Notes: generated from the letters alone by a model not told the origin. A DNA stretch of 64,000 nt from Anniella stebbinsi (GCA_029215795.1 JARDYH010000002.1:62535001-62599000); one strand, 5' to 3'; shown: positions 21,140 to 32,552, counted from the first letter of the stretch. Translations and numbers: made by a program.

Positions 21140-21980
21140 TACGATAAAGCAGTTAAAATACCCCATACTCACTTGTAATAACGTTTTGTACTGTAAACAC
21201 TGGCAACTGGAAATAATAGCCTGAAAGCTGTCTTCTTTATCCTGATAGACAATTTCTTTTTCTTAGAGTTTCTTACAGATATTGCCATGCCAGGGTACAT
21301 ATTTACTTAACCTCTGGTTGTTTTAGCAGCTCATGGGACCTGGCTTTATGGTTATTCTATATCCTGTATACTATCTGCCTCTTCTCTTATGCCAAATGTC
21401 TTTTAAAAATGCACTAATTGTGAAGGTCCATGAAGATGCAATGGACATAACCAAAACAATGAGATGTGTGCAAGAGCTTGCACACACCTTGGTTATCCTC
21501 ATTGTTTTTGGCAGCCCTTCCTCACAGTGCACTGCAGAACATCTGAAGCTCTCCTACATCCCATGGATGGATTTCCCAGTGGTGCAGAATCAACAGTGGC
21601 AAGGCTGCTTCTGGAAAGGGAACAAACTATGAGAAACACTTATGTTAGGACAAATAGCAGCTGTAGGAAACCATAGCAGGTGGGAAAAAATGAACTCCCC
21701 TCAGCCACAAACCCAATGAAACTGGCCTTTTCCCCAATACAAATGGTGGTGGGTGGATGGACATTTTTTATTGGAATTCTGGTGGAGAGGAAGATGTATT
21801 ATTTATTTATGAAATTTATTACCTGCTTTTCATTATAAAATAATCCCAAAGTGGGGTATGTTGAATAAAACACAATTATATCCCATTCTTGCTCTGGTAC
21901 CAATCCTGCATTTAAAATGTGCGTATTAAATGCCATATAACAATTAATCTCATTTCGTTTGGCCCTTAAACTATTATATT
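21140..21980. other. Unassigned intergenic DNA
   Basis: No gene. Contains the hairpin at 21451-21511 and a possible inverted LINE tail at 21797-21900. Confidence 0.4.
21451..21511. repeat. 61-bp hairpin-forming inverted repeat
   Basis: CCAAAACAATGAG (21451-21463) pairs with CTCATTGTTTTTGG (21498-21511), and GTGTGCAAG (21466-21474) with CTTGCACAC (21477-21485). The arms are of unequal spacing, so an internal bulge is expected. Could be a foldback relic or a stem-loop RNA. Confidence 0.5.
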
Positions 21981-22222
21981 GAGAGCCAGTGTGGTATGGC
22001 GGCTAAGGTATCGGACTGGGAGTCAGGAGATCTGGGTTCTAGTCCTCACTCAGCCATAGAAGCTCACCGGGTGACTTTGGGCCAGTCACAGACCTACCTC
22101 ACAGGGTTGTTGTTTTGAGGATAAAATGGAGAGGAGGAGGATTATGTATGCCGCCTTGGGTTCCTTAAGGAGGAAAAAAGGTGGGCTATAAATGTAACAC
22201 ATAATAAATAAACAAAATAATA
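21981..22222 (+). mobile_element. tRNA-derived SINE with L2-like tail
   Basis: The head contains pol III promoter-like boxes: an A-box-like 'tatggcggctaagg' and a B-box-like GGTTCTAGTCC. The body reads 'gggtgactttgggccagtcaca' and 'ataaaatggagaggaggagg', and the tail 'ggtgggctataaatgtaacacataataaataa'. The tail text matches the 3' end of the L2-type LINE at 25510-25540 (gtggtatataaatgtaataaataa). This suggests mobilisation by the L2 machinery. An inverted copy of the same SINE is at 58815-59033. Confidence 0.82.
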
Positions 22223-22229
22223 AATATGC

Positions 22230-22639
22230 ATGTCCTGTATTTAAGTATTGAACCTGTCTATTTCCAATGAAATACCTTTTTCAAATTGATGCGAGAAACA
22301 TCTGCTTTCTTAGATGGAACAGTATTATTAATCATAATATATTTTCCAAGGTGACAAAACCAGTTAGCTTTAATTGGGAATATCATTTTCTCCCTTTTTC
22401 CATTTTTTTAAAAAAGAATTTCCAAGTAGGTCAAACTGTGTTAAATACAAATGCATATAGGAACCAGTCATTCAGAAAGTGAAACCTTGGGGTTTTTATT
22501 CTCTCCTAAGCATATAATTTTCCTACTCCCATTAGACTTACTTTGACATGAAATGATATTTCAAGATGAGATGCTTTTGAATTTCTTTTTCCCTGACATG
22601 CACAGATTTAAACTAGATGTCAAATATGGGGCTGGAAAA
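22230..22639. other. Unassigned intergenic DNA
   Basis: AT-rich, nothing recognised. Confidence 0.35.
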
Positions 22640-22822
22640 GGGTTTTTTAGGATGTTTTTATGATGTTTTATTGCTATTTTAATAATGTGCACCATGTTTT
22701 AATCAGTTTTATGTATTTTATCATATTTTATATTTACTGTTGTTCCCCGCCTTGATCCAAATGGAGAGGCGGGTAATAAATAAATTTATTATTATTAATT
22801 ATTATTATTATTATTATTATTT
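22640..22822 (+). mobile_element. L2-like LINE 3' tail (second tail type)
   Basis: 'tactgttgttccccgccttgatccaaatggagaggcgggtaataaataaa' followed by (ATT)n. The same tail ends the LINE fragment at 43590-44003, where a coding end is also present. No coding part here. Confidence 0.65.
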
Positions 22823-22829
22823 TCACATA

Positions 22830-23660
22830 TTTGGCTTAATGTTCCTTAAATGCAAAGACTGGGTCACTAAATCCCACATAGCCACTTTCCTGAGTTTACA
22901 TGGGGATGTGAACAGTATTGGACCATTGTCCTTTTTATTTTCTTCCCTCAGTGTTCCTAATCAGAGACACACATCTGTGTCAAAAGATCATATTTTCACA
23001 CATTCTTCTGGATGTCAAGTATGAGCCTCAAGCAAACCATCTGGTTGTAAAGTGTGAAACCGTGAGATCCAGATATGCTGATAGTCCTTTGCTTGTAGCA
23101 TCACGAAAGGGTGTGATATTGCAGCATTTTTTCTTACACAACCTTTGAGAAAATATATTACACTGTATTTCTCTTAATTACCTCTTTTAGAAATGACATA
23201 CCTTTCCTTCCCTCCAGAAAGAACTTCCCCCATTTCTGATTTCTAACACTATTGAGCAAAACGACCAACACCCTTTTCTGTATTTAGAGCAGCGGCAAAA
23301 CTATAACCTTCAGTTTCAGGAGTAACCTTTTCATTGCAAAGATTCCTTTGACAAATGATGACAGACTGGACTAGTGCCAAAATGCTAAGAAACTTTTTGG
23401 GTGTGTGTGTGTTCTTTTGACTCGAACATTTTGAATCTAACATATTGCTTCATTTTTTTTAGGGTCTAGGAAACACCAGGCTGGACAGCATCCCTTTTTC
23501 TTTTCCTTCCACCATCTCATGTTCTCAAAGGTAACAAAGGGAAACTGGTTTATTTAAGCCCAATGAATTTCACAGACAAACGCTCCTGCACCAGGGGCGT
23601 CTTATAAAATGCAAACGCTACAAACAAACTAAGTCAGCTTACTAATGTGGTGGCTATCCT
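22830..23660. other. Unassigned intergenic DNA
   Basis: No gene or confident repeat on either strand. Confidence 0.35.
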
Positions 23661-23665
23661 TCACA

Positions 23666-23906
23666 CATAGAATCATAGAATAGTAGAGTTGGAAGGGGCC
23701 TATAAGGCCATCGAGTCCAACCCCAAGCTCAATGCAGGAATCTACCTTTAAGCATCCCTGACAGATGGTTGTCCAGCTGCCTCTTGAATGCCTCTAATGT
23801 GGGAGAGCCCACCAACTCCCTAGGTAATTGGTTCCATTGTCATATTGCTCTAACAGTCAGGAAGTTTTTCAATGTCCAGCCAAAATCTGGCTTCCTGTAA
23901 CTTGAG
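23666..23906 (-). mobile_element. CR1 LINE 3' end, inverted
   Basis: Opens with 'atagaatcatagaatag', the reverse complement of the ATTCTATGATTCTAT repeat that ends CR1 elements, then 'agttggaaggggcctataaggccatcgagtccaacccc', the standard CR1 3' block. It is about 240 bp, 5'-truncated and non-coding. Confidence 0.9.
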
Positions 23907-24284
23907 GTAAAACAATGGGTGTTTCTCCTTAACAAAAGATACTATCCAAACAACCAGTTAAGGAATAGTATTTAAACAACAAATATTCAATAATCTATAA
24001 ATAAATTGTATCACATTGAAAAATGATAAACGCAAGTAATATAAATGTACATATCATTTAATACAATGATAAAATAAATAAGAATAGATTGATGGTCAAA
24101 AGCGTTTCAACACTTCTTGTGCCTTCTTCAGTGACCTTTACAGGAACTGCAAAGCCAAATACTGCGTATCCAAATCTTATGGCCTGGGCTTTCTAATATG
24201 AATAGCCTCAATTTTATGGCCAATATTTATCCTTTTAAGACGTTCAACGCTTTATTCTCTCTCAAGTTGCCCGTGTTTCCATTT

Positions 24285-25558
24285 TACTGCAGCTGGCTGA
24301 GTTGGGAGTGGGAGGCACTGCATTGCAGTGGTTCTGCTCTTACTTGACAGGTCGGCTCCAGAAGATGGTGCTTGGGGGACATTGCTCGGCCCCATGGATT
24401 CTCCAGTATGGGGTTCTGCAGGGTCAGTCTTGTCCCCCATGCTGTTCAACATCTACATGAAACCGTTGGGTGCGGTCATCCGGAGTTTGGGAGTGCATTC
24501 TCATCAGTACGCTGATGACACACAACTCTACTTCTCCTTTTCATCTTCATCAGGTGGGGCTGTGGATGTGTTGAACCGGTGCTTGGCTGTGACAATGGAC
24601 TGGATGAGGGCTAATAAACTGAAACTAAATCCAGACAAGACTGAGATGCTGTTAGTGGGGGGTTCCTCTGACTGGATGGAGGGTGTTCAACCTGTTCTGG
24701 ATGGGGTTGCCTCCCCCTGAAGGAGCAGGTTTGTAGCTTGGGGGTTCTCCTAGAACTGTCTCTGTCACTTGAGGCTCAGGTGGCCTCAGTGGCACGGAGT
24801 GCCTTCTACCAACTTCGGCTGGTGGCCCAGCTACGCCGCTATGTGGACAGGAATAACCTGGCTTCAGTTGTCTATGCTCTAGTAACCTCCAAGTTAGATT
24901 ACTGCAATGCACTCTATGTGGGGCTGCCTTTGAAGATGGTTCGGAAGCTGCAGCTTGTGCAAAATGCAGCGGCCAGATTGGTAACAGGGACCAGAAGGTT
25001 CAAACATATAAGACTGATTCTGGCCCGCTTGCATTGGCTGCCTGTATGTTTCCGTGCACGATTCAAGGTGCTGGTTTTAACCTATAAAGCCTTACATGGT
25101 TTGGGACCACAATACCTGATGGAACACCTTTCCCGACATGAACATACCCATAAACTACGCTCTACATCAAAGGTCCTCCTCTGGGTGCCTACTCCGAAGG
25201 AAGCTCGGAGGACGGCAACAAGGGAGTGGGCCTTCTCTGTGGTGGCCCTCCAATTATGGAATGATCTCCCCGATGAGGCCCGCCTGGTACCAACACTGTT
25301 ATCTTTTCGGCACCAGGTCAAAACTTTTCTTTTCTCCCAGGCATTTTAACAGCTCAAGTTGAGGTTTTGATTGACAGTGTGGCCAAGCTTAACAGTTTAA
25401 AATGTTTTAAATGTCAGTTGTTTTATGTTTATGGTTTTAAATTTTGTATATTGTCTTTTTAGTGTTCAGTCTTTTAATTTTTGTAAACCGCTCGGAGAGC
25501 TTTGGCTATGGGGTGGTATATAAATGTAATAAATAATAATAATAATAATAATAATAAT
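24285..25558 (+). mobile_element. L2-type LINE, 5'-truncated
   Basis: A 1.3-kb 3' portion of a Jockey-superfamily LINE. Coding for the second half of the RT and the C-terminal region is followed by a tail 'gtaaaccgctcggagagctttggctatggggtggtatataaatg' and a (TAA)n microsatellite end, as usual for L2-type elements. It is the best preserved of several copies (29400, 31435 inverted, 54030 inverted). Confidence 0.85.
24290..25349 (+). pseudogene. L2-type LINE reverse transcriptase C-terminal half
   Basis: RT palm motifs are visible: 'GVLQGSVLSPMLFNIYM' (about 24412-24460), the catalytic box 'YADDTQLYFSF' (about 24510-24540), and 'WMRANKLKLNPDKTEML' (about 24602-24650). The first frame ends in a stop at 24718-24720. 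The rest continues in another frame from 24738 with 'SKLDYCNALYVGLPLK', 'ARLHWLPV..RARFKVLVLTYKALHGLGP' and the terminal 'LWNDLPDEARLVPTLLSFRHQVKTFLF'. One frameshift and missing 5' half make it inactive. CR1-clade assignment is possible, but the microsatellite tail favours L2. Confidence 0.85.
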
Positions 25559-25734
25559 ACCTATGCTCAGTATATTTCCCTTTTTATCCATACCTGGGTT
25601 GTGATGTCACAGTTGCAAAGTAGCAGGAGATGTATTAAATAGCACCAGCCATGCTATAGGTGGAAATCCATACAGTATCATCTGCACCTGCTATATTCAC
25701 ATGTGGCAATTCTGAGGTTGCCAGATGCTCATAA

Positions 25735-25860
25735 GAGCTTAAGAGGAGCCATGTTGATTAGACCAAGGGTCCCCCTAGTCCACAAGTAACACTCGAATGC
25801 AATAACCCTAGCCCCAGTACATATCCTGTTGCAATTTTGTGGCTTTCCTGCCTAGGGATG
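25735..25860 (-). mobile_element. CR1/L3-like fragment, inverted, weak
   Basis: 'aagagcttaagaggagccatgttgattagaccaagggtccccctagtcca' is a diverged inverse of the 3' block at 95-360. Confidence 0.45.
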
Positions 25861-25894
25861 CTTCTATGATGAATGCCATTTTCATACAAATTGC

Positions 25895-25895
<1 letters not shown>

Positions 25896-25933
<38 letters not shown>
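25896..25933. repeat. (CAA)n microsatellite
   Basis: About 12 CAA units. (CAA)n tails also occur on L1-a, so it may be a relic LINE tail. Confidence 0.85.
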
Positions 25934-26099
25934 GAATGAACAAACAAAAAAACAGGGGAAAGGAAATAATTCCCCCCAAACTTTTGAAGACCCCTTTACC
26001 ACAAAATACATTACATATATAATGTCAAAATACGGCAGGTTTCTTATCTAGGTCCACCACTATGATGTAAGCCATTTTCATAAGTAATGTTCATAAAGA

Positions 26100-26435
26100 A
26101 CATAGGAAGAATAAGTGTATTTATTTTTCAGAAAACTCTAAACCGCACAGGCTGCTTTTGCACAAACCCCCTGAACCTATTCATCTGAAATTTAGTAGGC
26201 TTTATTTTCTTAGAACCGTGACTGCAATTTTCGTCCAAATCTGCCAAGAAATAAAAATGTTACTGGCAGTTTGCTGTAAATATGTGTAGCCCACCCTCCA
26301 TTCACCTATTTCTCTGAAATGTGGTGGATTTCATCCCTTCATAAAAGGCTATTTTGCCTGTGAATTTTATCCAATTACATCAAACAGCAAAAACATAGTC
26401 ATTTGTTGATTTCCAATAGTAGTCAGTGGGAGGCA
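26100..26435. repeat. Degenerate repeat of about 140 bp, two units
   Basis: Two parallel passages: 'cctattcatctgaaatttagtaggctttattttctta' (about 26175) and 'cacctatttctctgaaatgtggtggatttcatccctt' (about 26303). The style ('tctgaaattt..') is like the arrays in 61228-61790, but homology is not established. Confidence 0.4.
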
Positions 26436-27068
26436 TGAAGCTTTGGATTTCCGTCTTGAGATCTGAATTCAGCCCCAAGTCAAATCAGGCAGCTTTTTGA
26501 ATCCGTACTGAAACATTTGCTCTGTGAACAGCCCTATTATATAAAGCTGCAACAAAAGTACATTGTCACACATATTGTATCTCCTTTATGCCCTTATTTT
26601 CATTTTATCTTTTCATTATTACCTAATCCAGGCTAAGGCATGAATATAAGAGTCATCCAGTGGCCATGGACAATTTCTCCTGCATCCCGTCACAATTCTC
26701 ACATGATTTAGTCACATCAGCATGAATATATTGTTAGTGTTGCTTAACTCCACTGTCAATACATTTGTGTCTTTTCATTTTTATTCTAATCTTCTTTAGC
26801 AGCCAACTGCTCAGTTTCTTTTAAGAGGTGAAACCATCAAAGAAAGGAAAGCTCTGGAGACAGAATTTCTTTGGAATGGTAAATAGGAGTTACTAATGCA
26901 ATTTCTTCTGTTCTTATGAAAATCTTGCCCTTTATTTCAGAAGGTATAGCAAAAATGAAATAGAAAAGGGTCACATAAGGGACACTTATTAAAAATCCTG
27001 TGAGAAAACTCAAAGTTGGTATGACTTCTTTGTCTGTGGCATTCACACTTTTTATTTATTTATGAAGT

Positions 27069-27070
<2 letters not shown>
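26436..27070. other. Unassigned intergenic DNA
   Basis: No gene or repeat recognised. Confidence 0.35.

Positions 27071-27071
<1 letters not shown>

Positions 27072-27102
<31 letters not shown>
27072..27102. repeat. (TA)n microsatellite
   Basis: About 15 TA dinucleotides. Confidence 0.9.
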
Positions 27103-27105
<3 letters not shown>

Positions 27106-27228
27106 TATTACATTGACAACCAGTCATTTGCAAAACAGTGAAATATAAGTATTAAAGTATTCCAGAGAGCAGGTATTTAAAACATGGCAAGGAAAATTAT
27201 TTTAGACCCACAAATTCGTCTTCCTCTC

Positions 27229-27580
27229 TAGGGATGGGAGAACCAGGGATGTTCAACAAAATACTCCAAACTTCACTTGTTCAAATGGGAAAAATGTGCA
27301 TTTTGCATGAGAAAAGTGCACATTTCTGCAGGCAATTTTCAAATGTGTGCACTTCCCCCATTGAATACAATGTAAAATGCTTAGTCCTTGAGAAATCCAC
27401 ATTTCAATACGCACATTTTTTTTTGAAGGGGGAAAAAAGCTTTTTTTCCAACATGATCACAAGTTTGGAAATGTGTGAACATTTTTTTGAAAAAACGCAT
27501 TCCCATTTCCATTCAGGGTTGCAAGCAAGGCAAGTTTGGATTGTTTGCAAACTGAACTGAAATACCCATGCATCCCTGTT
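27229..27580. repeat. Dispersed repeat with TAGGGATG/CATCCCT borders (copy 3)
   Basis: Begins TAGGGATGGG and ends near 'ATGCATCCCTG'. The interior has 'gtgcacatttctgcaggcaattttcaaatgtgtgcac'-like phased text as in 2560-2850 and 12300-12670. The flanking octamers do not match, so the hAT assignment is only suggested by the termini. Confidence 0.4.
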
Positions 27581-28800
27581 CATATCCCCCAAGTCAAACA
27601 CTTGCTAGTCTGTTGACATCTCAGTCAACTGTAATGGAACTATTAACTTCTTTTGGGTGCTTCACTTAATTTGTGGGTTTGGCATACAGTGATCAAAATA
27701 TATTTTGTTTCACATATTCCTCACTTACTGAGTATTCTTAACCCAACTTGCTGCAGCGGAAAGAAAAAGGCAGAAGTGTCCCTTGATTAGCTTTCACTCC
27801 CATAGAGGCCCCCTCTGTGGAGAGCCCCATGGACAAAGCTTGTAGTGTATCCATGGATGGTATCCAATAGAAGCCCTTTCAAGGATCGGGTGAAGGTAGT
27901 GTGAAGGCAGCCTTGGATTCTCTGAATTCAAAGCCCCTCCATTCCCTGAGGGGCTTCAGGATTTGGTCCTTCATTACTGTCTCGTTGTAACCAATAGGAA
28001 AGAATTTTTTAAGACACCCAAACCAACTTGGACAAAAGAAACAAAACACCACCCTCTTCTGCTTGGCCAGGTTAGCCTACAGAGCTTTGGATGAGGCCAA
28101 AACCTGCTGTTTCACTCCCCCCACCCCCTGTGACCCCTCTTTGGATCATAGTGTTAGGCATTCCTAGCACATATGTTGTCAACAGAATGAGGACAAAGTT
28201 CTATTGCCTCTTGTAGGATTGCCAGGCCAGTGTTCAGAACCAAAGTCCTCAAGCTCTCGCACAAACAGAGATGTTGGCTTCCAAACTACTAATTGTGCTC
28301 TTGACAAACTTCTTCCAATGCTTTGATTCCTCATGTGCAGAGAGCTCCTACCAGACACTGGATGCATGCACAGGGTCATTAATTGTTTCACCATCTAACT
28401 TTGAATGGATGATGGGTCTTTGTGCATACTTGCACTTCATGTGCAATTTGCTCACACAGTTAACACTTAACATGAGTTTTAACTGTGCAAGCTTTTGGCT
28501 TTATGTATACATGTATGTGTGTGGGGATATAAGTGTTTGTTTTGAACACTTATCTGTACTGGAGAATATGCAAATGTTTCTGGGGAGCAGAAAAGATGGA
28601 TACCCGTGATATTCCCCCACCTTAAAATAAACCTGCTTCTTTGCCATATGATTGGGAAGTGTTCAAGTTGGACAGGCTTTACCCAACCTGGTCCCCTCCA
28701 GATAGGTTGGATGAAACTCCCATTGTCCCCAGTCAGCACCGGTTGGGGACAGATGGATTAGGCTGACAATTCTCTTCAAAAGAAGAATTGTACCATTTCC
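27581..28800. other. Unassigned intergenic DNA
   Basis: No gene. A short stretch at 28650-28745 ('cccaacctggtcccctccagat..actcccattgtcccc') resembles a common reptile dispersed repeat. A weaker similar stretch occurs at 54655-54720. Confidence 0.35.
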
Positions 28801-28821
28801 ATCCATCTGTTTTCCCCCTTC

Positions 28822-29140
28822 CCCTTTTCTTTCTTGTAATTATGACTTACATTAAATAGAAAAAAGAAAGAAATATGGCTGGCATGCCACCAAGAAACTT
28901 ATTTATTGTGGGATCCTTAGGTGCTGTGTCTCAGGCTCTTTTACATTCATTTAAACTAATTAAAATGTAATTCAACATTCCAAACCTTCTCCTTTTCTTT
29001 CTTGTAATTACTACTCACGTTAAATAAGAAAAAAAAAGAGAGACATTGTTGGTATGCCTCCAAGATACTTAGGTGTTGTGGGATCCTTAGGTGTTGTGTT
29101 TCGAGCACTTTAACATTCATTATAATTAATTAAAACGTTG
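28822..29140. repeat. Diverged tandem duplication, period about 168 bp
   Basis: 'ttttctttcttgtaatta' occurs at 28825 and 28993. Both units then share 'gttaaata/attaaata..aaagaaag..', 'ggcatgccaccaag/ggtatgcctccaag', 'ttgtgggatccttaggt' and 'acattcatttaaactaattaaaa/acattcattataattaattaaaa'. The family is not recognised. Confidence 0.75.
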
Positions 29141-29399
29141 TTAAGAGTTCCACATATTGAGCTGAATCAATTTATGAAACATGCAAATATTCAAGTCTAA
29201 AGATAAAATCTCAGCGTAGGAAAAAGTCATTTTTCACCCAGTCATTTCCAACTTTAAATTACTGGTTCATTGTTTCCAAGACAGGTTTCCAACTACACAA
29301 CTTTACAGAATATATACAGTATATTCACCTGAAATGGAATTCACTTTACTCTCAAAACATATTGGTATTTATCCTGAGAATTTGGTGTTGGTTTCAACG

Positions 29400-30830
29400 A
29401 CATGGCCACTGGAAAATCCAAGATCTACATGAAATTTCTGGGTGAAGTCATCCAAAGGTTTAGGCTGATATGTTACCAGTATACAGATAACACATGTCTC
29501 TATCTCTGATTCTCATAGTCTAATCCCTAACCCTAATCCAGGTTGGAAGTGGAGTTGATAAACTGGTGTCTGGAGTCAGTTCAGGAGGGGATTGGCGTGA
29601 AAAAACTGAAACTTAATCCAGACAAGAACACCAATGATGTAGATGGGGTTACATTCTTCCTGAAGGAACAGGTATGTAACTTTGGGGCACTCCTGAATCT
29701 ATCATCCCCCCCCCCCCGGATGCTGAGATGGTGGTTGCTAGGAGTGCCTTTTATCAGTTTTGGCTAGTTTGCCAGGTGTTTCCATTCCTAGCGAAGGAAG
29801 ACTTGGCTTCATTCTTTCATACTTTATTTACTCCCAGACAGTATGATTGCAATGCACTCTATATGAGGCTGGTCTTGAAGATGGTACAGGAGCTAGAATT
29901 GGTTCATAATGCAATGCCCAGACTTTTTGTAGATTTTATATCAGCTCCATCGTCTTATTATTTGCTTCTGAGCTCAGTTCAAATAGTTGATTCTAGGCTT
30001 TAAAACCTTACATTGCTTAGGACCAGGTTACCTTGGGAATTGCTTTCTCCCATATAGGCCTGCCTGGGAATCAATATCAATATCAGAGGCCTTGCTCTTG
30101 GTGCCATCTTGGGAAATTAGGCAAGAGAACTAAAGAGACAAGTCTTTTTAGATGTTGCTTGTTAGTTGTACTCCTACATTTTTTTGATGATGTCACATGG
30201 CTTTATGATTAATGACACTTTGGGTACTTTTAGCAGAAGAGCAGGATATTATTATTGTTATTATTATTATTGATGCTGTATTTTATTTATTTATTGCATT
30301 TATATACCGCACAATAGCCGAAGCTCTCTGGGCGGTTTACATAAGATTAAAACACTTAAAAACAATATACAAAAAATAAATCTGCAAAAACATATAATGT
30401 ACACATGCATGTAAAACCACTACAATAACTTAAAAACTTATAAGCTGAAAAAACACTACTTTTAAATCATCATTATTATCATCTCCTTCTCTGGGTTCCA
30501 TGGAGATTATCACTGACTTTAGGCACGTATGAAAAACATTTTTTTTAAAAAAATCTTATTCTTTATCAGAAAATTCAGTCATGTGCACTGTTTTAAGTGC
30601 TTTTAGATCTTAGCACTTTCATTTTGTTGCTGGTTTTACCTTGGTTTTATGTGCAATAATGTTTTTACTTTTTGCTCCTGGGTTCATATTGGTTTTATTA
30701 TATGCTGTTTTTATTCACTGTTTCATTGTTTGCATTTTATGTTTCGAAAGTATTGTACACCACCCAGAGAACGTGGGTTATTGGGCAGTTTAAAAGTGCA
30801 ATAGATAAATACATAAAATACAATAATACT
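29400..30830 (+). mobile_element. L2-type LINE, heavily decayed
   Basis: Same order as the element at 24285. There is an 'IYMKFLGEVI..YQYTDNT' stretch (about 29428-29490) in which the catalytic YADD has become Y-T-D-N, then 'KKLKLNPDKN' (29598-29630), then 'DCNALYMRLVLKMVQELELVHNAMPRLF' (about 29850-29930). The 3' tail 'gtacaccacccagagaacgtgggttattgggcagtttaaaagtgcaatagataaatac' is at about 30753-30815. Many stops and shifts. An inverted tail of a younger element interrupts it at 30275-30480. Confidence 0.75.
30275..30480 (-). mobile_element. Inverted L2-type tail inserted in an older L2
   Basis: 'ttatttattgcatttatataccgcacaatagccgaagctctctgggcggtttaca' is the reverse complement of the L2 tail at 25480-25530. 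It lies between the coding and tail parts of the + strand L2 copy, hence a later insertion. Confidence 0.7.
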
Positions 30831-31434
30831 ATATACTCTTTTTTAGATATTAAAACTGGGACACATGATTTAGTAGACAGTTTGCTGGACATGGAGCTAG
30901 AATTTCTGATAACAGTGTATGATCTGGCTACTATCATTTTAGCTTCTCCATTCATAAAACTGGGCTGCAGATGAAGTGTCTATTGTTGTATTCTACCAGA
31001 AATGTTGTATTTTACCAGAAATATTCATCTAACAAAGATTGGGATTCACACTTCTTAGGACAGTTGTTCAGAGTTTCAGTATTGTGTTTCATTCCGCAGG
31101 GCAGGCCACTTGGCTTCCCTGATTTCTGGGTTACAGTCTTCTGAGTGTTTCATGAGCAATGGAAGGCAGCCATGGGAGAAACAGGTGGTCTTGTTACTCC
31201 AGCTGCTAAACACTTTGCTTCTCACTTCTGTCCAGTCAGCTGTGATGAAAGGTCTAAGGACTGACAGTATATGCTAGACAAGGAAGGAGGAGCTGAGATA
31301 ACATTCAGTCTGTTCACAAGAGATGAATAGGATGAAATGAGTACCTTAGAGATCAACAATCTTCTCTTCTGTCTTGATTCTCCCCAATAAAAACAAACAT
31401 TGTTAATTCACAAAATGGCTACATAATCAACAAT
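30831..31434. other. Unassigned intergenic DNA
   Basis: No gene or confident repeat recognised. Confidence 0.35.
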
Positions 31435-32520
31435 TTATTTATTTGGTTTGTACCCTGTCATTCTACCAAGACAAATGTCACTCATGGTAGTTTACAGTCA
31501 CAAATATAACTTGATTAAAACAATAATAAGTCAGTGCATTAAAACACCATAAAACAAATAAAAGCAGTATCCACCCCAACAGAGCTGATTATACACCAAA
31601 GTCTTGCTTGAAAAAAAGAGATCTTTGCATGTTGGTGAAAGGACAGCAGAGAGGGAACAACCCAGACTCCATTGAGAGGGTATCCCACAGCATAGGAGTG
31701 ACCACCAAAAAGGCCATCTCTCACATCACCACCAAACATTTCTCTGAAGGTGGTAGTATCATAAGAAGGCTCCTCCTGAAGACCTGAAGACTTAGGTGGG
31801 CTTTTATAATAGGCTGACCATATGAAAAGGAGGACAGGGCTCATGTAACTTTAACAGTTGCAGAGAAAAGGGAATTTCAGCCGCTGTCATTTGTATGCAG
31901 TTAGTACCTGGTGAAAATCCCTCTTCATCACAACAATTAAAGTTGCATGCACTATACTAGAGTGACCAGATACAAAAGAGGGCAGGACCCCTGCAGCTTT
32001 AACTGTTGTAATGAAGGGGGAACTTCACCAGGTATGAACTGCATACAAATGGCACCAGCTGAAATTCCCTTTTCTCTACAACTGTTAAAGTTACATGAGC
32101 CCTGACCTCCTTTTCATATGGTCAGCCTATTCTATAAGAGAAGATAGTCTTTCAGGTAACCTGGTCCCAAGTATATAGGGCTTTATATTTCATTATCAGC
32201 ACTTAGAATTTTGCCCAGAAGCAGACTGTCAGCCAGTGAAGCTGTTGTAACAAGGGAGTCACATGTTCCTTGTAACCTCTCAACAGTTGGCCACAGCATA
32301 CTAGAGCAGCTGAAGTTTCTGAACAGTTTTCAAAAGCAGCTTCACATAACATGTGTTTCAGTAGTCCAAATGGCCAGATCAGACATCTTCAGGGATGAGC
32401 TTAGTTGGTGCACTATCAGCTATGCAAATGCAATTCTTGACCACTGCTGAAATTTGGGCATGCAGGTTCAGGACCAAGTCCAGAAGTATATCAAAACTGC
32501 AGGCCTGAGTCTTTAGTGGG
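31435..32520 (-). mobile_element. L2-type LINE 3' part, inverted, split by a hAT element
   Basis: Read on the minus strand, the piece right of 32137 has a 'LDY.NT.YVKLLLKTVQKLQLLQ' segment and 'YILGPGYLKDY'. These parallel 'SKLDYCNALYVGLPLKMVRKLQLVQ' and 'ALHGLGPQYLMEH' of the copy at 24285. The piece left of 31802 has 'GYPLNGVWVVPSLLSFHQHAKISFFQ', which parallels the terminal 'PTLLSFRHQVKTFLF'. Removal of 31810-32129 plus one duplication joins the two pieces in the expected order. Decayed by stops and shifts. Confidence 0.75.
31810..32129. mobile_element. Palindromic hAT-type element (TAGGSTGACCATATG family)
   Basis: TAGGCTGACCATATG at the left and CATATGGTCAGCCTA at the right are perfect inverted termini. 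The 8-bp flanks TTTTATAA (31802-31809) and TTCTATAA (32130-32137) match at 7 of 8 positions. Almost the whole 320 bp folds back: 'aaaagggaatttcagc..gctgtcatttgtatgcag' on the left has its complement on the right. A shorter relative lies at 53222-53394. Confidence 0.85.
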
Positions 32521-32552
32521 AGCATAACCCCACCCAGCACAGGCTATTCCAT

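Noticed and set aside
21981..22055. tRNA gene
   Set aside because: A/B-box-like text is present, but there is no cloverleaf that I can complete, and the continuation with a LINE-like tail identifies a SINE.
25758..26011. Poly-Leu, poly-Cys and poly-Gln short frames
   Set aside because: Translations of the (CAA)n microsatellite in three frames.
27229..27580. hAT element with TAGGGATG/CATCCCT ends
   Set aside because: The flanking octamers do not match and the right end lacks a clean terminus. Kept only as a dispersed repeat.
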